Below, one piece after another: positions 7,919 to 15,997 of a DNA stretch of 24,286 bases. The notes below the pieces were generated by a model that worked only from the letters and a program-made list of their open reading frames with translations, made no database searches and was not told where the DNA came from. Each line of letters begins with the position of its first letter. Within the stretch, counting starts at the first letter, position 1. Source of the stretch: JAUWMI01 sp964630455 (lineage in GTDB: Bacteria > Sumerlaeota > Sumerlaeia > MWCT01 > JAUWMI01); NCBI GenBank assembly GCA_964630455.1, contig CAZVVA010000028.1, forward strand, positions 1-24,286, read 5' to 3'. The position numbers and the translations under genes are program-made.

Positions 7919-10306
7919 CTAAAATACGAAGAGATAATCGCCGGAGCTCAGGAGCCCATTCGTTGGATCGTAACAAACCGGCAGAATGGATTGCCGGGCC
8001 TTCTTACGGAAATCGTTTGGACTTGAAGTGGCCAGAACCTCAAGTTGCGGAACCAATGGGGTGAACTCGTCACGCCTATCCGTGCCAATCCCCTGAAGCA
8101 CCCAGGAATAGAGTTTACGCGGTCGAAAAAACCGATAATAGGACGGAATCTTAGCTTGAAACGGGTCGTGTGGCATGACGGATATATACGCAATCGGTGT
8201 GGTTAGGCAACGTAATTCGTAAAGCCCCTGTCCGTAGTCAATGCTGTATGCCTCGATAGCGGCCCACAGAGTGCGAAAATCCCGAAACGATTTCTGCACC
8301 TTAATCCGTGGGCTAACATTCTTTAGATAAAGAACAGACTCTGGTGACTCGCCCAACTCCAGCAAGCGCTTGTGGGCTTCCCATCTGCTCCGTGCATCTC
8401 CGAGTTTCAGTACCCGTTCGCATTCCTCGCGGAGCCATGGACGCTCCCGGGTGCCGAAGAAGAGAGCTGCGTCGCGCCGAACCGGATCTTCCTGCTTGCG
8501 TATCCATGCCAATAGCTGCTCCTGGTTTTCTCTGAGGAATCGCTGGGCGGCATATAAACGGATGGTTGAATCCGAGTCGTTGAGCAGACGCTTCTTCATC
8601 GCTTGGATCTCGCGCCATGCTTCACCTGATAATTTTTCGCGGTGATTCAGTAAGGCAGCTACTCGGCTCACAAGTAGGCGACGTATTCTGGGATCTGTCG
8701 AGTCGTTCCATTTCCGCAAGAGGGGTATTTCCTCGCTCGGGGAGAAAGCGCGAGGGTATTGGCTTCCACTCCACTTCCATGGATGCCGGGCATCAAGCCC
8801 CAAGAATGCCACCAGAAGTCGGTCTTCCAGGGAAAGAGCCCGTTCGAGAAATGCGTCTTTTCCACAAGGTATAGATGGCTCTTCTTGAGCAATAGTAGAG
8901 AGTAGTGCTTTCCCTGCTACACGTAGATTATCCGGGTCGTCCGACTCGAGCAGCGGAGCTACCTGCTCGAAATCGCTGGGCCGCCAATTTTCGCCGCCCA
9001 TTCGTACACGAAGCGCATGACGCCGAATTATAACGTTGGAATGCGAGCAAAGCGCTTCCAGCATGTTTTTTAATTCTTCCCTCGTTTTTTCCTCCGCGCC
9101 GACCGTCAACATGTAATGATAGCCTTGCCAATCCAGGCTTTCGAGGAAGGCAATTTGAGCTTCTTCGTCCTGGCCGCTCAACAGCTGCAGAACGATATGC
9201 TGTAGAGAATCTTCCCCAAGGTAGGAGCGCCTGTTCGATCCGGCAAAACGCGAGGCCCTCTTGCCCATCAGGCGCAACAATTCCAATTGCACAGTTCGGT
9301 CGGGATCCGACCGCAATTTCTTGAACATTGGAGGATCCATGATATATGTGGAACGCGGTCGCCAATAGTATTCGTCAGAGTCAAAATAATCCCACCGTGC
9401 CGTAAAGGCGGCGATAACTACAGCCCGAAGCCGCGACTCGGGGTCGTTCATCCATTCGTTCATTACCTTGCTCCATGTCTCAGCTGGCAGGGCATATAGC
9501 GCTTTCAATGATGTGATCCGATCGGGTCCATCAGCGGTACGAACAAATGAACGGATCAGGCCAAGAACGTTTGCAGTTGTAGCGGATTTACCGGAACGAT
9601 CAAAGGCAACGGTCTGTTTCAGAGCCATAGCAGTGCAGCGGATCGCAGCCCGTTTCACATCTCGGTCGGAATGTTTCAATGCGCTTTCAAGCGTTGGGAA
9701 AATCGCTTCCACAAACGCCGCTGCAGCCCCATCTCCAGGCACATTATCATACCATGCATCAAGCAGGCGAACTAGCCCCGCTGCATCCGCTTTCTTCGCC
9801 ATCGAGATTTGCTCTTGTAAGGGGAGCCATTTCACCATTTGAACATGCGGCTCTCGTCTGTGGCGTAGCCGAACGATCAACCCACGTGCCTGAGCTACCC
9901 ACCGGCGTTGATAGTTCAGGCCCGAAGGCGTCGCTGGCACAGTCGGGTCGGTCTCCACACGCCACCCAATGCCTTTAGCAGTTGGATCGCTGGGATCGCT
10001 CCAGAAATCTTTTTGAAGACCGATTTCGTACGTCCAGGCTTTCGGGTCAATGCGTGGGGCAGTTGGGTCGAGGCGGTTTTCCTGCGTATAAAAGTCCAGA
10101 AATGCCTTCCATGTTTTCGGGGGTTCTCCGTACATCGCTAAATGCGTTTCGAGATACCCCTCCAGTTCCGCCAATTGAGGTGCAACATCCGGAAATTCCT
10201 CCGCGGCGTGATGCTTCACACTCGGCGCAATAAAATAAATGATTCCGAATACTAAGATGAGCACTAAGACACCCACCAATTGGTTTCTTTTACCATGGTT
10301 CAGCAT
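7919..10306 (-). CDS. Membrane-anchored HEAT-repeat protein with pseudopilin-like ends
   Basis: This 795-residue protein has one N-terminal hydrophobic helix (residues about 10-28, LVGVLVLILVFGIIYFIAPS), with the rest presumably outside the inner membrane. Residues about 40-150 (TYEIGLQKDFWSDPSDPTAK, GIGWRVETDP) look like the pseudopilin-G beta region. Residues about 180-670 are helical HEAT-type repeats, for example SDRDVKRAAIRCTAMALKQT, PESRLRAVVIAAFTARWDYF, DPDNLRVAGKALLSTIAQEE and DSTIRLYAAQRFLRENQEQL. Residues about 683-795 return to a pseudopilin-like module: FRTLWAAIEAYSIDYG, LTTPIAYISVMPHDPFQAK, YSWVLQGIGTDRRDEF and the end VCYDPTNGLLSSGDYLFVF. Such tails occur in uncultured-phylum proteins linked to type II secretion or pilus-like systems. 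GGAG lies six bases before the ATG at 10304-10306. It converges on the MurG-like fragment and diverges from the restriction gene. Function unknown; an envelope scaffold or sorting role is a guess. Confidence 0.75.
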   Translation of the reverse strand: MLNHGKRNQLVGVLVLILVFGIIYFIAPSVKHHAAEEFPDVAPQLAELEGYLETHLAMYGEPPKTWKAFLDFYTQENRLDPTAPRIDPKAWTYEIGLQKDFWSDPSDPTAKGIGWRVETDPTVPATPSGLNYQRRWVAQARGLIVRLRHRREPHVQMVKWLPLQEQISMAKKADAAGLVRLLDAWYDNVPGDGAAAAFVEAIFPTLESALKHSDRDVKRAAIRCTAMALKQTVAFDRSGKSATTANVLGLIRSFVRTADGPDRITSLKALYALPAETWSKVMNEWMNDPESRLRAVVIAAFTARWDYFDSDEYYWRPRSTYIMDPPMFKKLRSDPDRTVQLELLRLMGKRASRFAGSNRRSYLGEDSLQHIVLQLLSGQDEEAQIAFLESLDWQGYHYMLTVGAEEKTREELKNMLEALCSHSNVIIRRHALRVRMGGENWRPSDFEQVAPLLESDDPDNLRVAGKALLSTIAQEEPSIPCGKDAFLERALSLEDRLLVAFLGLDARHPWKWSGSQYPRAFSPSEEIPLLRKWNDSTDPRIRRLLVSRVAALLNHREKLSGEAWREIQAMKKRLLNDSDSTIRLYAAQRFLRENQEQLLAWIRKQEDPVRRDAALFFGTRERPWLREECERVLKLGDARSRWEAHKRLLELGESPESVLYLKNVSPRIKVQKSFRDFRTLWAAIEAYSIDYGQGLYELRCLTTPIAYISVMPHDPFQAKIPSYYRFFRPRKLYSWVLQGIGTDRRDEFTPLVPQLEVLATSSPNDFRKKARQSILPVCYDPTNGLLSSGDYLFVF

Positions 10307-10432
10307 AATGGCTCCGCTTTCCTGCTCTGGACGAAATCAACAACTTGATTTCGTAATTCGACACATCCCGTTGATTCAGCTCCAGGTCTTTGCAATTCTT
10401 TTGTCTTTTGTCCACAAAATCCTCGAAGTCTA

Positions 10433-10461
10433 TTGACATTATTACCATTTTGGTTTTGAAT
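10433..10461 (+). promoter_or_regulatory. Likely sigma-70 promoter for the restriction-modification gene
   Basis: TTGACA at 10433-10438 is followed after 17 bases by TTGAAT at 10456-10461, which matches four of six positions of TATAAT. It lies in the 273-base AT-rich gap between the two divergent genes, about 120 bases before the chosen start at 10580. I see no clear operator or controller-protein box. Confidence 0.5.
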
Positions 10462-10579
10462 ATATCTATATTTATTTAGAAAGACAGGTCGTCTTGATAC
10501 CAGAAAGAGAAGAAGCGATACACAACGTTTAACTTAATATCTCCTCTGTGAAGTTTTGCAAATAGACAGGAGGCAAACA

Positions 10580-13468
10580 TTGCCCGCACCGAAAGCCATC
10601 CATGAATTAGTCAAGAGATTCGAGCGCAACATCGAGGCTTACCGTTCCGAAGTCTACAACGAGACACAGCTGCGCCAGGAATTTGTCAATCCCATGTTCA
10701 AGACACTCGGCTGGGACGTGGACAACGTTCAAGGTTACGCCGAGGCCTATAAGGACGTGATCCACGAGGACGCCATCAAGGTCGGCGGCGCTACCAAAGC
10801 CCCGGATTATTGTTTCCGCATCGGCGGCACGCGCAAGTTCTTCGTCGAAACGAAGAAACCTGCAGTCAACCTGAAAGAAGACATCTCTCCGGCCTTCCAG
10901 CTACGCCGCTACGCCTGGTCAGCCAAACTCCCGCTCAGTATATTGACCGACTTTGAAGAGTTTGTCGTCTACGACTGCCGCATTCGCCCCGCGGTGACCG
11001 ACAAGCCTTCAACAGCACGCACGCTTTACCTGAAATTTACTGACTACCTGGAGCGCTGGGATGACATCGCCTCAATTTTTTCGCGCGAAGATGTCTTGAA
11101 AGGTTCGTTTGACAAGTATGCCGAATCTACCTACCGCAAGCGCGGCACTGCCGAGGTGGATGACGCTTTCCTCGCTGAAATCGAATCGTGGCGCGACATG
11201 CTGGCCCGAAACATCGCCCTCCGCAACCCCGGCCTCACGCAGCGCGAACTAAACTTTGCCGTCCAGCGCACCATAGACCGCATTATCTTCCTGCGTTTCT
11301 GCGAAGACCGCGGTATCGAGGACTACGGCCGCCTCCAGGCCCTGCGCAACGGTACACGCGTTTATGGCCGTCTGCGCCACCTGTATGAGCTTGCCGACCA
11401 GCGCTACAACTCCGGCCTGTTTTATTTCAACGTGGAAAAAGATCGCCCCGGTGATCCTGACACGCTCACTCCGAATATCGCAATTGATGACAAGCACCTC
11501 AAAGAAATCATAAAAAATCTCTACTATCCCGAAAGCCCCTATGAGTTCTCCGTGCTGCCTGCTGACATTCTCGGCCACATCTACGAGCAGTTTCTTGGCA
11601 AAGTAATCCGCCTGACAAAAGGCCATCGCGCCGTGGTGGAGGAAAAGCCCGAGGTCAGAAAAGCCGGTGGCGTCTACTATACACCCACCTATATCGTTGA
11701 CTATATCGTCAAGAACACCGTTGGGAAACTGGTCGAAGGCAAGAAACCCGGTCCGCGCGGCGGCGCAAGCAAACTCCGCATACTTGACCCTGCATGTGGC
11801 TCCGGTTCGTTCCTGCTCGGCGCCTACAAGTACCTGCTCGAATGGCACCTTGAGAAGTACGTCAATGACGACCCCAAAAAATGGGCGCGTCGAAAAAACC
11901 CGGCCATCTTTCAGGATCGTCGCGGCGAATGGCGACTCACCACCACTGAACGCAAGCGCATTCTACTCAATAACATCTACGGTGTAGACATTGACCCGCA
12001 AGCCGTAGAGGTCACCAAGCTCTCGCTCCTTCTCAAGGTTCTCGAGGACGAATCCTCCGAAACTCTTGATAAACAGCTCGCATTCTTACATGAACGTGCG
12101 CTCCCCGACCTTGGGAACAACATCAAATGCGGGAACTCCCTTATTGACCCCGACTTCTACGACAACCAGCAGACTGATATGTTCGACGAAGAAGAAATAT
12201 ACCGTATCAACGCTTTCGATTGGAAAGCCGAGTTCCCAGAAATCATGAAAGCGCGGGGCTTTGACGCTGTCATCGGCAATCCGCCGTATGGAGCATCTTT
12301 ATCAGAGAATGAGACCGCCTATCTGCTTGCCAATTTTAGACTTCAGGACTATCAACTGGATACGTATTTGTTGTTTATTGAGAAATGCCTTGCCTTACTG
12401 AAAGAAAAAGGGGTTCTAGGAATGATCATCCCAAACACTTGGCTTTTGAACCTGCAGTGTAATCGAATCCGGGAACATATCTTTAACAAGACACAGATTG
12501 AGACTATAGTTCATTATCGTCGTCCAGTGTTTGTCAAAGCCACGGTTGATACGGAGATAACTATTATCAAGAAGAAAAGCCCAGCTGATACTCATGAGGT
12601 AACGATTACCGTGCTGGAGAAAGATGGTGGCAGTATTAATTACACGATACCACAGGAACGATGGCGGGCGGGCAATGGCAGGCCTGTAAATATATATGAG
12701 CGAACAGAGTTAGTTGCACTTGCTGACAAGCTAAGAAGCTTACCTGCACTAGACAGCTTGTGTTTGATCACTCAAGGCGCGAAGCCTTTTCAAGTGGGCA
12801 AAGGCAAGCCTCCTCAAACCCGTAGGATTGTCGAAGAGAAGCCGTTCGTTTCAGAAAAGCAAGTGAACTCTAGCTTTCGACCTCTCCTTCGGGGAAGTCT
12901 GATCCGGAGGTATCAGATTTTTTGGAATAACGATTATTGGATCAGTTTCGGTGATTGGCTGGCGGAACCTCGGTACTCTGCTAATTACAATGCTCCATCT
13001 AAGATCGTTATTCGTCAAACCGGCGATTGCCTCATCGCCACATTGGATTGTAATCAGTTTATCGTGCGCGACAACTTATACACGATTATTCCACGCATCG
13101 AGGGCCTTGAACTACGATATATATTAGGACTTTTGAACTCGCGGTTACTGAACTGGTTCTATCAAACGATCATCAATCCGGAGAAGGGTGAGGCACTCGC
13201 CCAGGTGAAACGCGGGCATCTGGCTCAGTTGCCAATTGCTTTTCCTAATTTATCCAATCAAAGGGACAAAGCCCGCCACGACCGGGTGGGGGAACTGGTC
13301 GACCGCATGCTATCGCTGCACAAGCGGTTGGCAGTAGCGAAGACGGATCACGGCAAGACAACTCTTCAGCGTCAGATCGAAATGACAGACAACCATATTG
13401 ATCGCTTGGTATATGAATTGTATGGCCTGAGCGACGAAGACATTGCGATTGTTGAAGGGAGCTCTTAA
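10580..13468 (+). CDS. Type IIG (Eco57I-like) restriction-modification enzyme
   Basis: One polypeptide of 962 residues combines nuclease, adenine methyltransferase and target recognition, so it methylates and cuts DNA. The start is TTG 10580, with a perfect AGGAGG at 10568-10573 six bases upstream; an in-frame TTG at 10556 lies before that site. The N-terminal PD-(D/E)XK nuclease has PDYCFRI (D76) and FFVETKK (E90, K92). A helical linker follows, including DRIIFLRFCEDRGIEDYG. The N6-adenine methyltransferase has motif X region GGVYYTPTYIVDYIV, motif I ILDPACGSGSFLLGAY (DPACGSG near 403-409) and motif IV NPPY (567-570). The rest is a TaqI/Eco57I-like specificity region ending in QVKRGHLAQLPIAFP, and a C-terminal helical part. 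All key residues are present, so it should be active. The segment at about 12300-13250 is much more AT-rich than both flanks, pointing to exchange of the recognition domain. A HEPN-like gene starts 80 bases downstream. Confidence 0.9.
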   Translation: MPAPKAIHELVKRFERNIEAYRSEVYNETQLRQEFVNPMFKTLGWDVDNVQGYAEAYKDVIHEDAIKVGGATKAPDYCFRIGGTRKFFVETKKPAVNLKEDISPAFQLRRYAWSAKLPLSILTDFEEFVVYDCRIRPAVTDKPSTARTLYLKFTDYLERWDDIASIFSREDVLKGSFDKYAESTYRKRGTAEVDDAFLAEIESWRDMLARNIALRNPGLTQRELNFAVQRTIDRIIFLRFCEDRGIEDYGRLQALRNGTRVYGRLRHLYELADQRYNSGLFYFNVEKDRPGDPDTLTPNIAIDDKHLKEIIKNLYYPESPYEFSVLPADILGHIYEQFLGKVIRLTKGHRAVVEEKPEVRKAGGVYYTPTYIVDYIVKNTVGKLVEGKKPGPRGGASKLRILDPACGSGSFLLGAYKYLLEWHLEKYVNDDPKKWARRKNPAIFQDRRGEWRLTTTERKRILLNNIYGVDIDPQAVEVTKLSLLLKVLEDESSETLDKQLAFLHERALPDLGNNIKCGNSLIDPDFYDNQQTDMFDEEEIYRINAFDWKAEFPEIMKARGFDAVIGNPPYGASLSENETAYLLANFRLQDYQLDTYLLFIEKCLALLKEKGVLGMIIPNTWLLNLQCNRIREHIFNKTQIETIVHYRRPVFVKATVDTEITIIKKKSPADTHEVTITVLEKDGGSINYTIPQERWRAGNGRPVNIYERTELVALADKLRSLPALDSLCLITQGAKPFQVGKGKPPQTRRIVEEKPFVSEKQVNSSFRPLLRGSLIRRYQIFWNNDYWISFGDWLAEPRYSANYNAPSKIVIRQTGDCLIATLDCNQFIVRDNLYTIIPRIEGLELRYILGLLNSRLLNWFYQTIINPEKGEALAQVKRGHLAQLPIAFPNLSNQRDKARHDRVGELVDRMLSLHKRLAVAKTDHGKTTLQRQIEMTDNHIDRLVYELYGLSDEDIAIVEGSS

Positions 13469-13548
13469 ATAGCCAACCAAATTACTGTTCGGAATATTGT
13501 AGGAGACAGCTAAGAGCTTAGACAATCCTTTCGAAAGAGAACGTAAAA

Positions 13549-14343
13549 ATGACGATGATTTCAAAACTTGAGGAAGCTATTCAGGAGCTTGAGGCAAAGA
13601 AGAACGAGATGTTCAAAAATATCGAAAAATCAGGCTGGAAAGGTGATCGTATCAGAAAAAGAATACCAGAAAAACGATATCCAGGCGGATTTATTCTTGA
13701 TGATTTAAAATTTGAAGAAGATCGCGTGGAACCGGAGCGTCGTCCCCTTCCTACCAATATACGCGGTATTTATCAACAATGGTACAGTGCCTCACGCGTA
13801 ATACTTGCGAAGAATCAGCCTGATCGTCTTGCTGAGTTTGATAATTCATACTATCCCAAAATCAAAGATATTGTTGAAGAAAGCCATATGTCAAAGAAGG
13901 AACAATTCAGGCTGATGGATCTTATCAATGCTCAATTTGACATACTGGCAGCGGTACCGTCTCATTTGAGGTTCTCCGTCTATGATATAGAATTAACTGC
14001 TTATTCGATACTCATGGATGATGAAATCGGAGCTGCTCGGCATCTTTTATCAAAAGGGTTCTTGCGATCGGCGGGCGCTCTTGCTGGAGTGATTCTGGAG
14101 CGCCATCTCAAAATGCTTCTTAAGAAACATACTCCACCAATTAAGTATCGCGAAAAGGACGGCCTTTCTGCGCTTAACGATTTATGCAAAGAAACGGTAT
14201 ATGACCTGGTTACGTGGGGAAAAGTTCAGCACCTTACCCGTTTAAGAAATTTGTGCGACCATGATAAAACCAGAGAGCCTACAAAAGAGGAAGTTACGGA
14301 GCTTATTAATGGCGTTTCTGCAATACTAAAGACTCAGATGTAA
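13549..14343 (+). CDS. HEPN-like protein beside the restriction-modification gene
   Basis: I recognise no named family for the whole 264-residue protein. The N terminus is charged and probably coiled coil (MISKLEEAIQELEAKKNEMF). The middle holds a basic stretch (RIRKRIPEKRYPGGF). The C-terminal 110 residues are helical. They contain SAGALAGVILERHLKMLLKK followed by RLRNLCDHDKTREPTKEEVT. RNLCDH (R233-H238) fits the R-x4-H signature of HEPN domains, many of which are RNases in abortive-infection and toxin systems, and the surrounding layout recalls the DUF4145-type HEPN group. The 80-base gap after the restriction gene on the same strand suggests one operon and a defence role. Start ATG 13549 has only a weak AAGAGA at 13535-13540; ATG 13555 is an alternative. 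RNase activity is inference from the motif alone. Confidence 0.68.
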   Translation: MTMISKLEEAIQELEAKKNEMFKNIEKSGWKGDRIRKRIPEKRYPGGFILDDLKFEEDRVEPERRPLPTNIRGIYQQWYSASRVILAKNQPDRLAEFDNSYYPKIKDIVEESHMSKKEQFRLMDLINAQFDILAAVPSHLRFSVYDIELTAYSILMDDEIGAARHLLSKGFLRSAGALAGVILERHLKMLLKKHTPPIKYREKDGLSALNDLCKETVYDLVTWGKVQHLTRLRNLCDHDKTREPTKEEVTELINGVSAILKTQM

Positions 14344-14434
14344 TAGGGCGTAATACCGGGACGGCGGCGCTACCTCGTGCATATCAACAATTGACTCTGC
14401 AATAGACTCAGCGACTCATCATTTCAAGTGTGAC

Positions 14435-14455
14435 GGTGCACTAGTGCACCCTACC
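14435..14455. repeat. Palindromic REP-like element, CACTAGTG core
   Basis: GGTGCACTAGTGCACC at 14435-14450 is a perfect 16-base palindrome, followed by CTAC. The end CACCCTAC resembles the CCCCTAC end of the palindromes at 19460-20932, so it is probably a shorter member of that family. The 14411-14445 segment (CATTTCAAGTGTGACGGTGC) also resembles 19244-19269 upstream of the intact radical SAM gene. Confidence 0.5.
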
Positions 14456-14456
14456 A

Positions 14457-14555
14457 TTACAGGCCCAGAATGGTCACTTTTGTCTTGCAGCGCTGACATT
14501 TTCCTTCTTTAAAGCCCGATGTGTCTACCTTGCCATCCTCGCGGCGGATCAGCGC
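14457..14555 (-). pseudogene. Orphan 3' end of a second AmrS-type radical SAM gene
   Basis: Read on the minus strand, 14555 to 14457 encodes ALIRREDGKVDTSGFKEG, then KCQRCKTKVTILGL and a TAA stop. The end of the intact radical SAM protein at 18188 reads VLIRREKGKVDTAGFKEG, then KCQRCKAKVTIIGL. So 28 of 32 aligned residues are identical, and the match stops sharply before the ALIRRE point. The frame runs on upstream into unrelated sequence. It therefore keeps only the last zinc-ribbon half (CQRC) and lacks the whole catalytic domain. It lies just downstream of the stop of the carboxypeptidase-regulatory-like gene, so that gene or a deletion may have replaced the rest. Confidence 0.85.
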
Positions 14556-14574
14556 AAGCCAATTCACAATAATC

Positions 14575-15987
14575 TCACGGATTGCTGGATAGCCCCGGCC
14601 GCAAAATCAGCGTTCTTTCTCCCTCTTCTTCCAGTCTCCACCCTTTGTCCAAATAGATCGTCTCCAGGAGATCCCAAATGGAGACTTCCTCAGGGCTTAA
14701 TGTCAGTTTCTCATCCTTGATTGAGGGATCCGGTTTGAACCGGGGTCTGGATTTGGTCTTTTCCGTAAGAAGCTCGCACAGCTCGTGCGCACTATACTCC
14801 CTTGCCACGGGCTTTACCTGCTTGCTCAATGACCACAGGTTAACGAGAGCTATTCCGTCCGGTTCGATCCAGGGAAATTCGATTTTTGTTTCACGACCAC
14901 GGGTAACCTCCACCCTGGCTCCCCGCATGTAAAGCGGATGCGGTCCTGCAAATACTGTGTAGATGCCCGATGGCAGGTTCTGGACTGTATGGGTCCCTTC
15001 AGGTGAAACCGCGCTGATAAAAAGGGCGCGCTGCAGGATACGTCCCAGGCGATGATCCTCGACGCCATGCGTTTTTCCGTCATCCCACATGAGAAGCCCG
15101 GGTTTCCTGCTTATCAAAGCATAGCGCGGGACATCCGGTTTGAAAAAGGGGCTTTCGGGGATCTCGATCCTGATCGTCATGCTGGTCTGATGATCCGCCG
15201 GCGTGATCTGAACTTCCTTCGTCTCTCCCGTTTTTATCTTAAGGTTCGGGATCCCTCTGTGATAGATTGTCACAGAGGGGATGCTTCGTATAAATGCTTC
15301 TGGCCAATCCGACGTGGATTCCGGCGTTGTCTCAGGGAGTGTAAATCGCATCGCATCGATGGAATATTCGCCTTGATCCAATTCCGTGAAAGAAAACGTT
15401 CCCGTCTTGCTCAATTCCATCCAGGCACTGGACGCAAACGTTGATAGATGCCTGTGCTGCCCCGGCGGAATGAAACGACGTCCGTCCAGGGCTTCGAGAC
15501 GGATGAGGAAATGCTCGTGTAGAGGATTCCCGGTGGCATCTGTCACTTTGACATTAACCTTTGCAGCTCGTTTCAGACTGACCCTGATATTGGGTTCCGG
15601 CTTGTCCTTTTGAAGAGAGACTATTTGATCATGGCGGATATATTGAGGATGGGTGACGACGAGTGGGTGGTTGTCCAAGTAGGCGACGCCTTCCAGAACG
15701 AACCGGCCCTCTTCGTCCGTTTCCGTAGTGGAGTAGATGCCTTGCTGGCGGAATCTCTCCATGTTGGAGCCCCCCGCATCACCGAAGTCACCAATGCCCA
15801 CATACGCACCCGCAATGGGTCTTCCTGTGGCGGAGCTCACCACGCTACCAGAAATCCGCCCGCGCTTTTCGGCCTGTACGTGTGCTGTTGGCTCAGCGCC
15901 TGGCGAACCGAGAGGTACAGCGGCGAAGATGGCCAGGATAATGGCAAAAAGAGCGAAGTCCTTGGTGATTAGAGTAACAGTCTTCAT
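14575..15987 (-). CDS. Secreted carboxypeptidase-regulatory-like protein with an STN-like C terminus
   Basis: This is a 470-residue exported protein of unknown function. The signal peptide covers about residues 1-31 (FALFAIILAIFAAVPLGSPG). Residues about 43-130 form a carboxypeptidase regulatory-like (transthyretin-like) beta-sandwich: GRISGSVVSSATGRPIAGAY, TETDEEGRFVLEGV and VTHPQYIRHDQIVSL. A second related sandwich (RAAKVNVKVTDATGNPLHEH) and further beta domains follow. Residues about 390-470 (YSAHELCELLTEKTK, SLSPEEVSIWDLLETIYLDK with L for S at the first position, GWRLEEEGERTLILRP) resemble the STN secretin/TonB short domain, usually N-terminal in its families. The ribosome binding site GAGG overlaps the stop codon of the gene upstream, ten bases away, suggesting translational coupling. 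The partner membrane protein points to an envelope role; substrate unknown. Confidence 0.72.
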   Translation of the reverse strand: MKTVTLITKDFALFAIILAIFAAVPLGSPGAEPTAHVQAEKRGRISGSVVSSATGRPIAGAYVGIGDFGDAGGSNMERFRQQGIYSTTETDEEGRFVLEGVAYLDNHPLVVTHPQYIRHDQIVSLQKDKPEPNIRVSLKRAAKVNVKVTDATGNPLHEHFLIRLEALDGRRFIPPGQHRHLSTFASSAWMELSKTGTFSFTELDQGEYSIDAMRFTLPETTPESTSDWPEAFIRSIPSVTIYHRGIPNLKIKTGETKEVQITPADHQTSMTIRIEIPESPFFKPDVPRYALISRKPGLLMWDDGKTHGVEDHRLGRILQRALFISAVSPEGTHTVQNLPSGIYTVFAGPHPLYMRGARVEVTRGRETKIEFPWIEPDGIALVNLWSLSKQVKPVAREYSAHELCELLTEKTKSRPRFKPDPSIKDEKLTLSPEEVSIWDLLETIYLDKGWRLEEEGERTLILRPGLSSNP

Positions 15988-15997
15988 GGTTCCAACC

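Noticed and set aside
11249..11848. 199-codon open frame on the minus strand
   Set aside because: Antisense to the GC-rich half of the restriction-modification gene; such long antisense frames are expected there.
14860..14885. GGTTCGATCC resembling a tRNA T-arm
   Set aside because: It lies within the coding frame of the carboxypeptidase-regulatory-like gene and no cloverleaf can be built around it.
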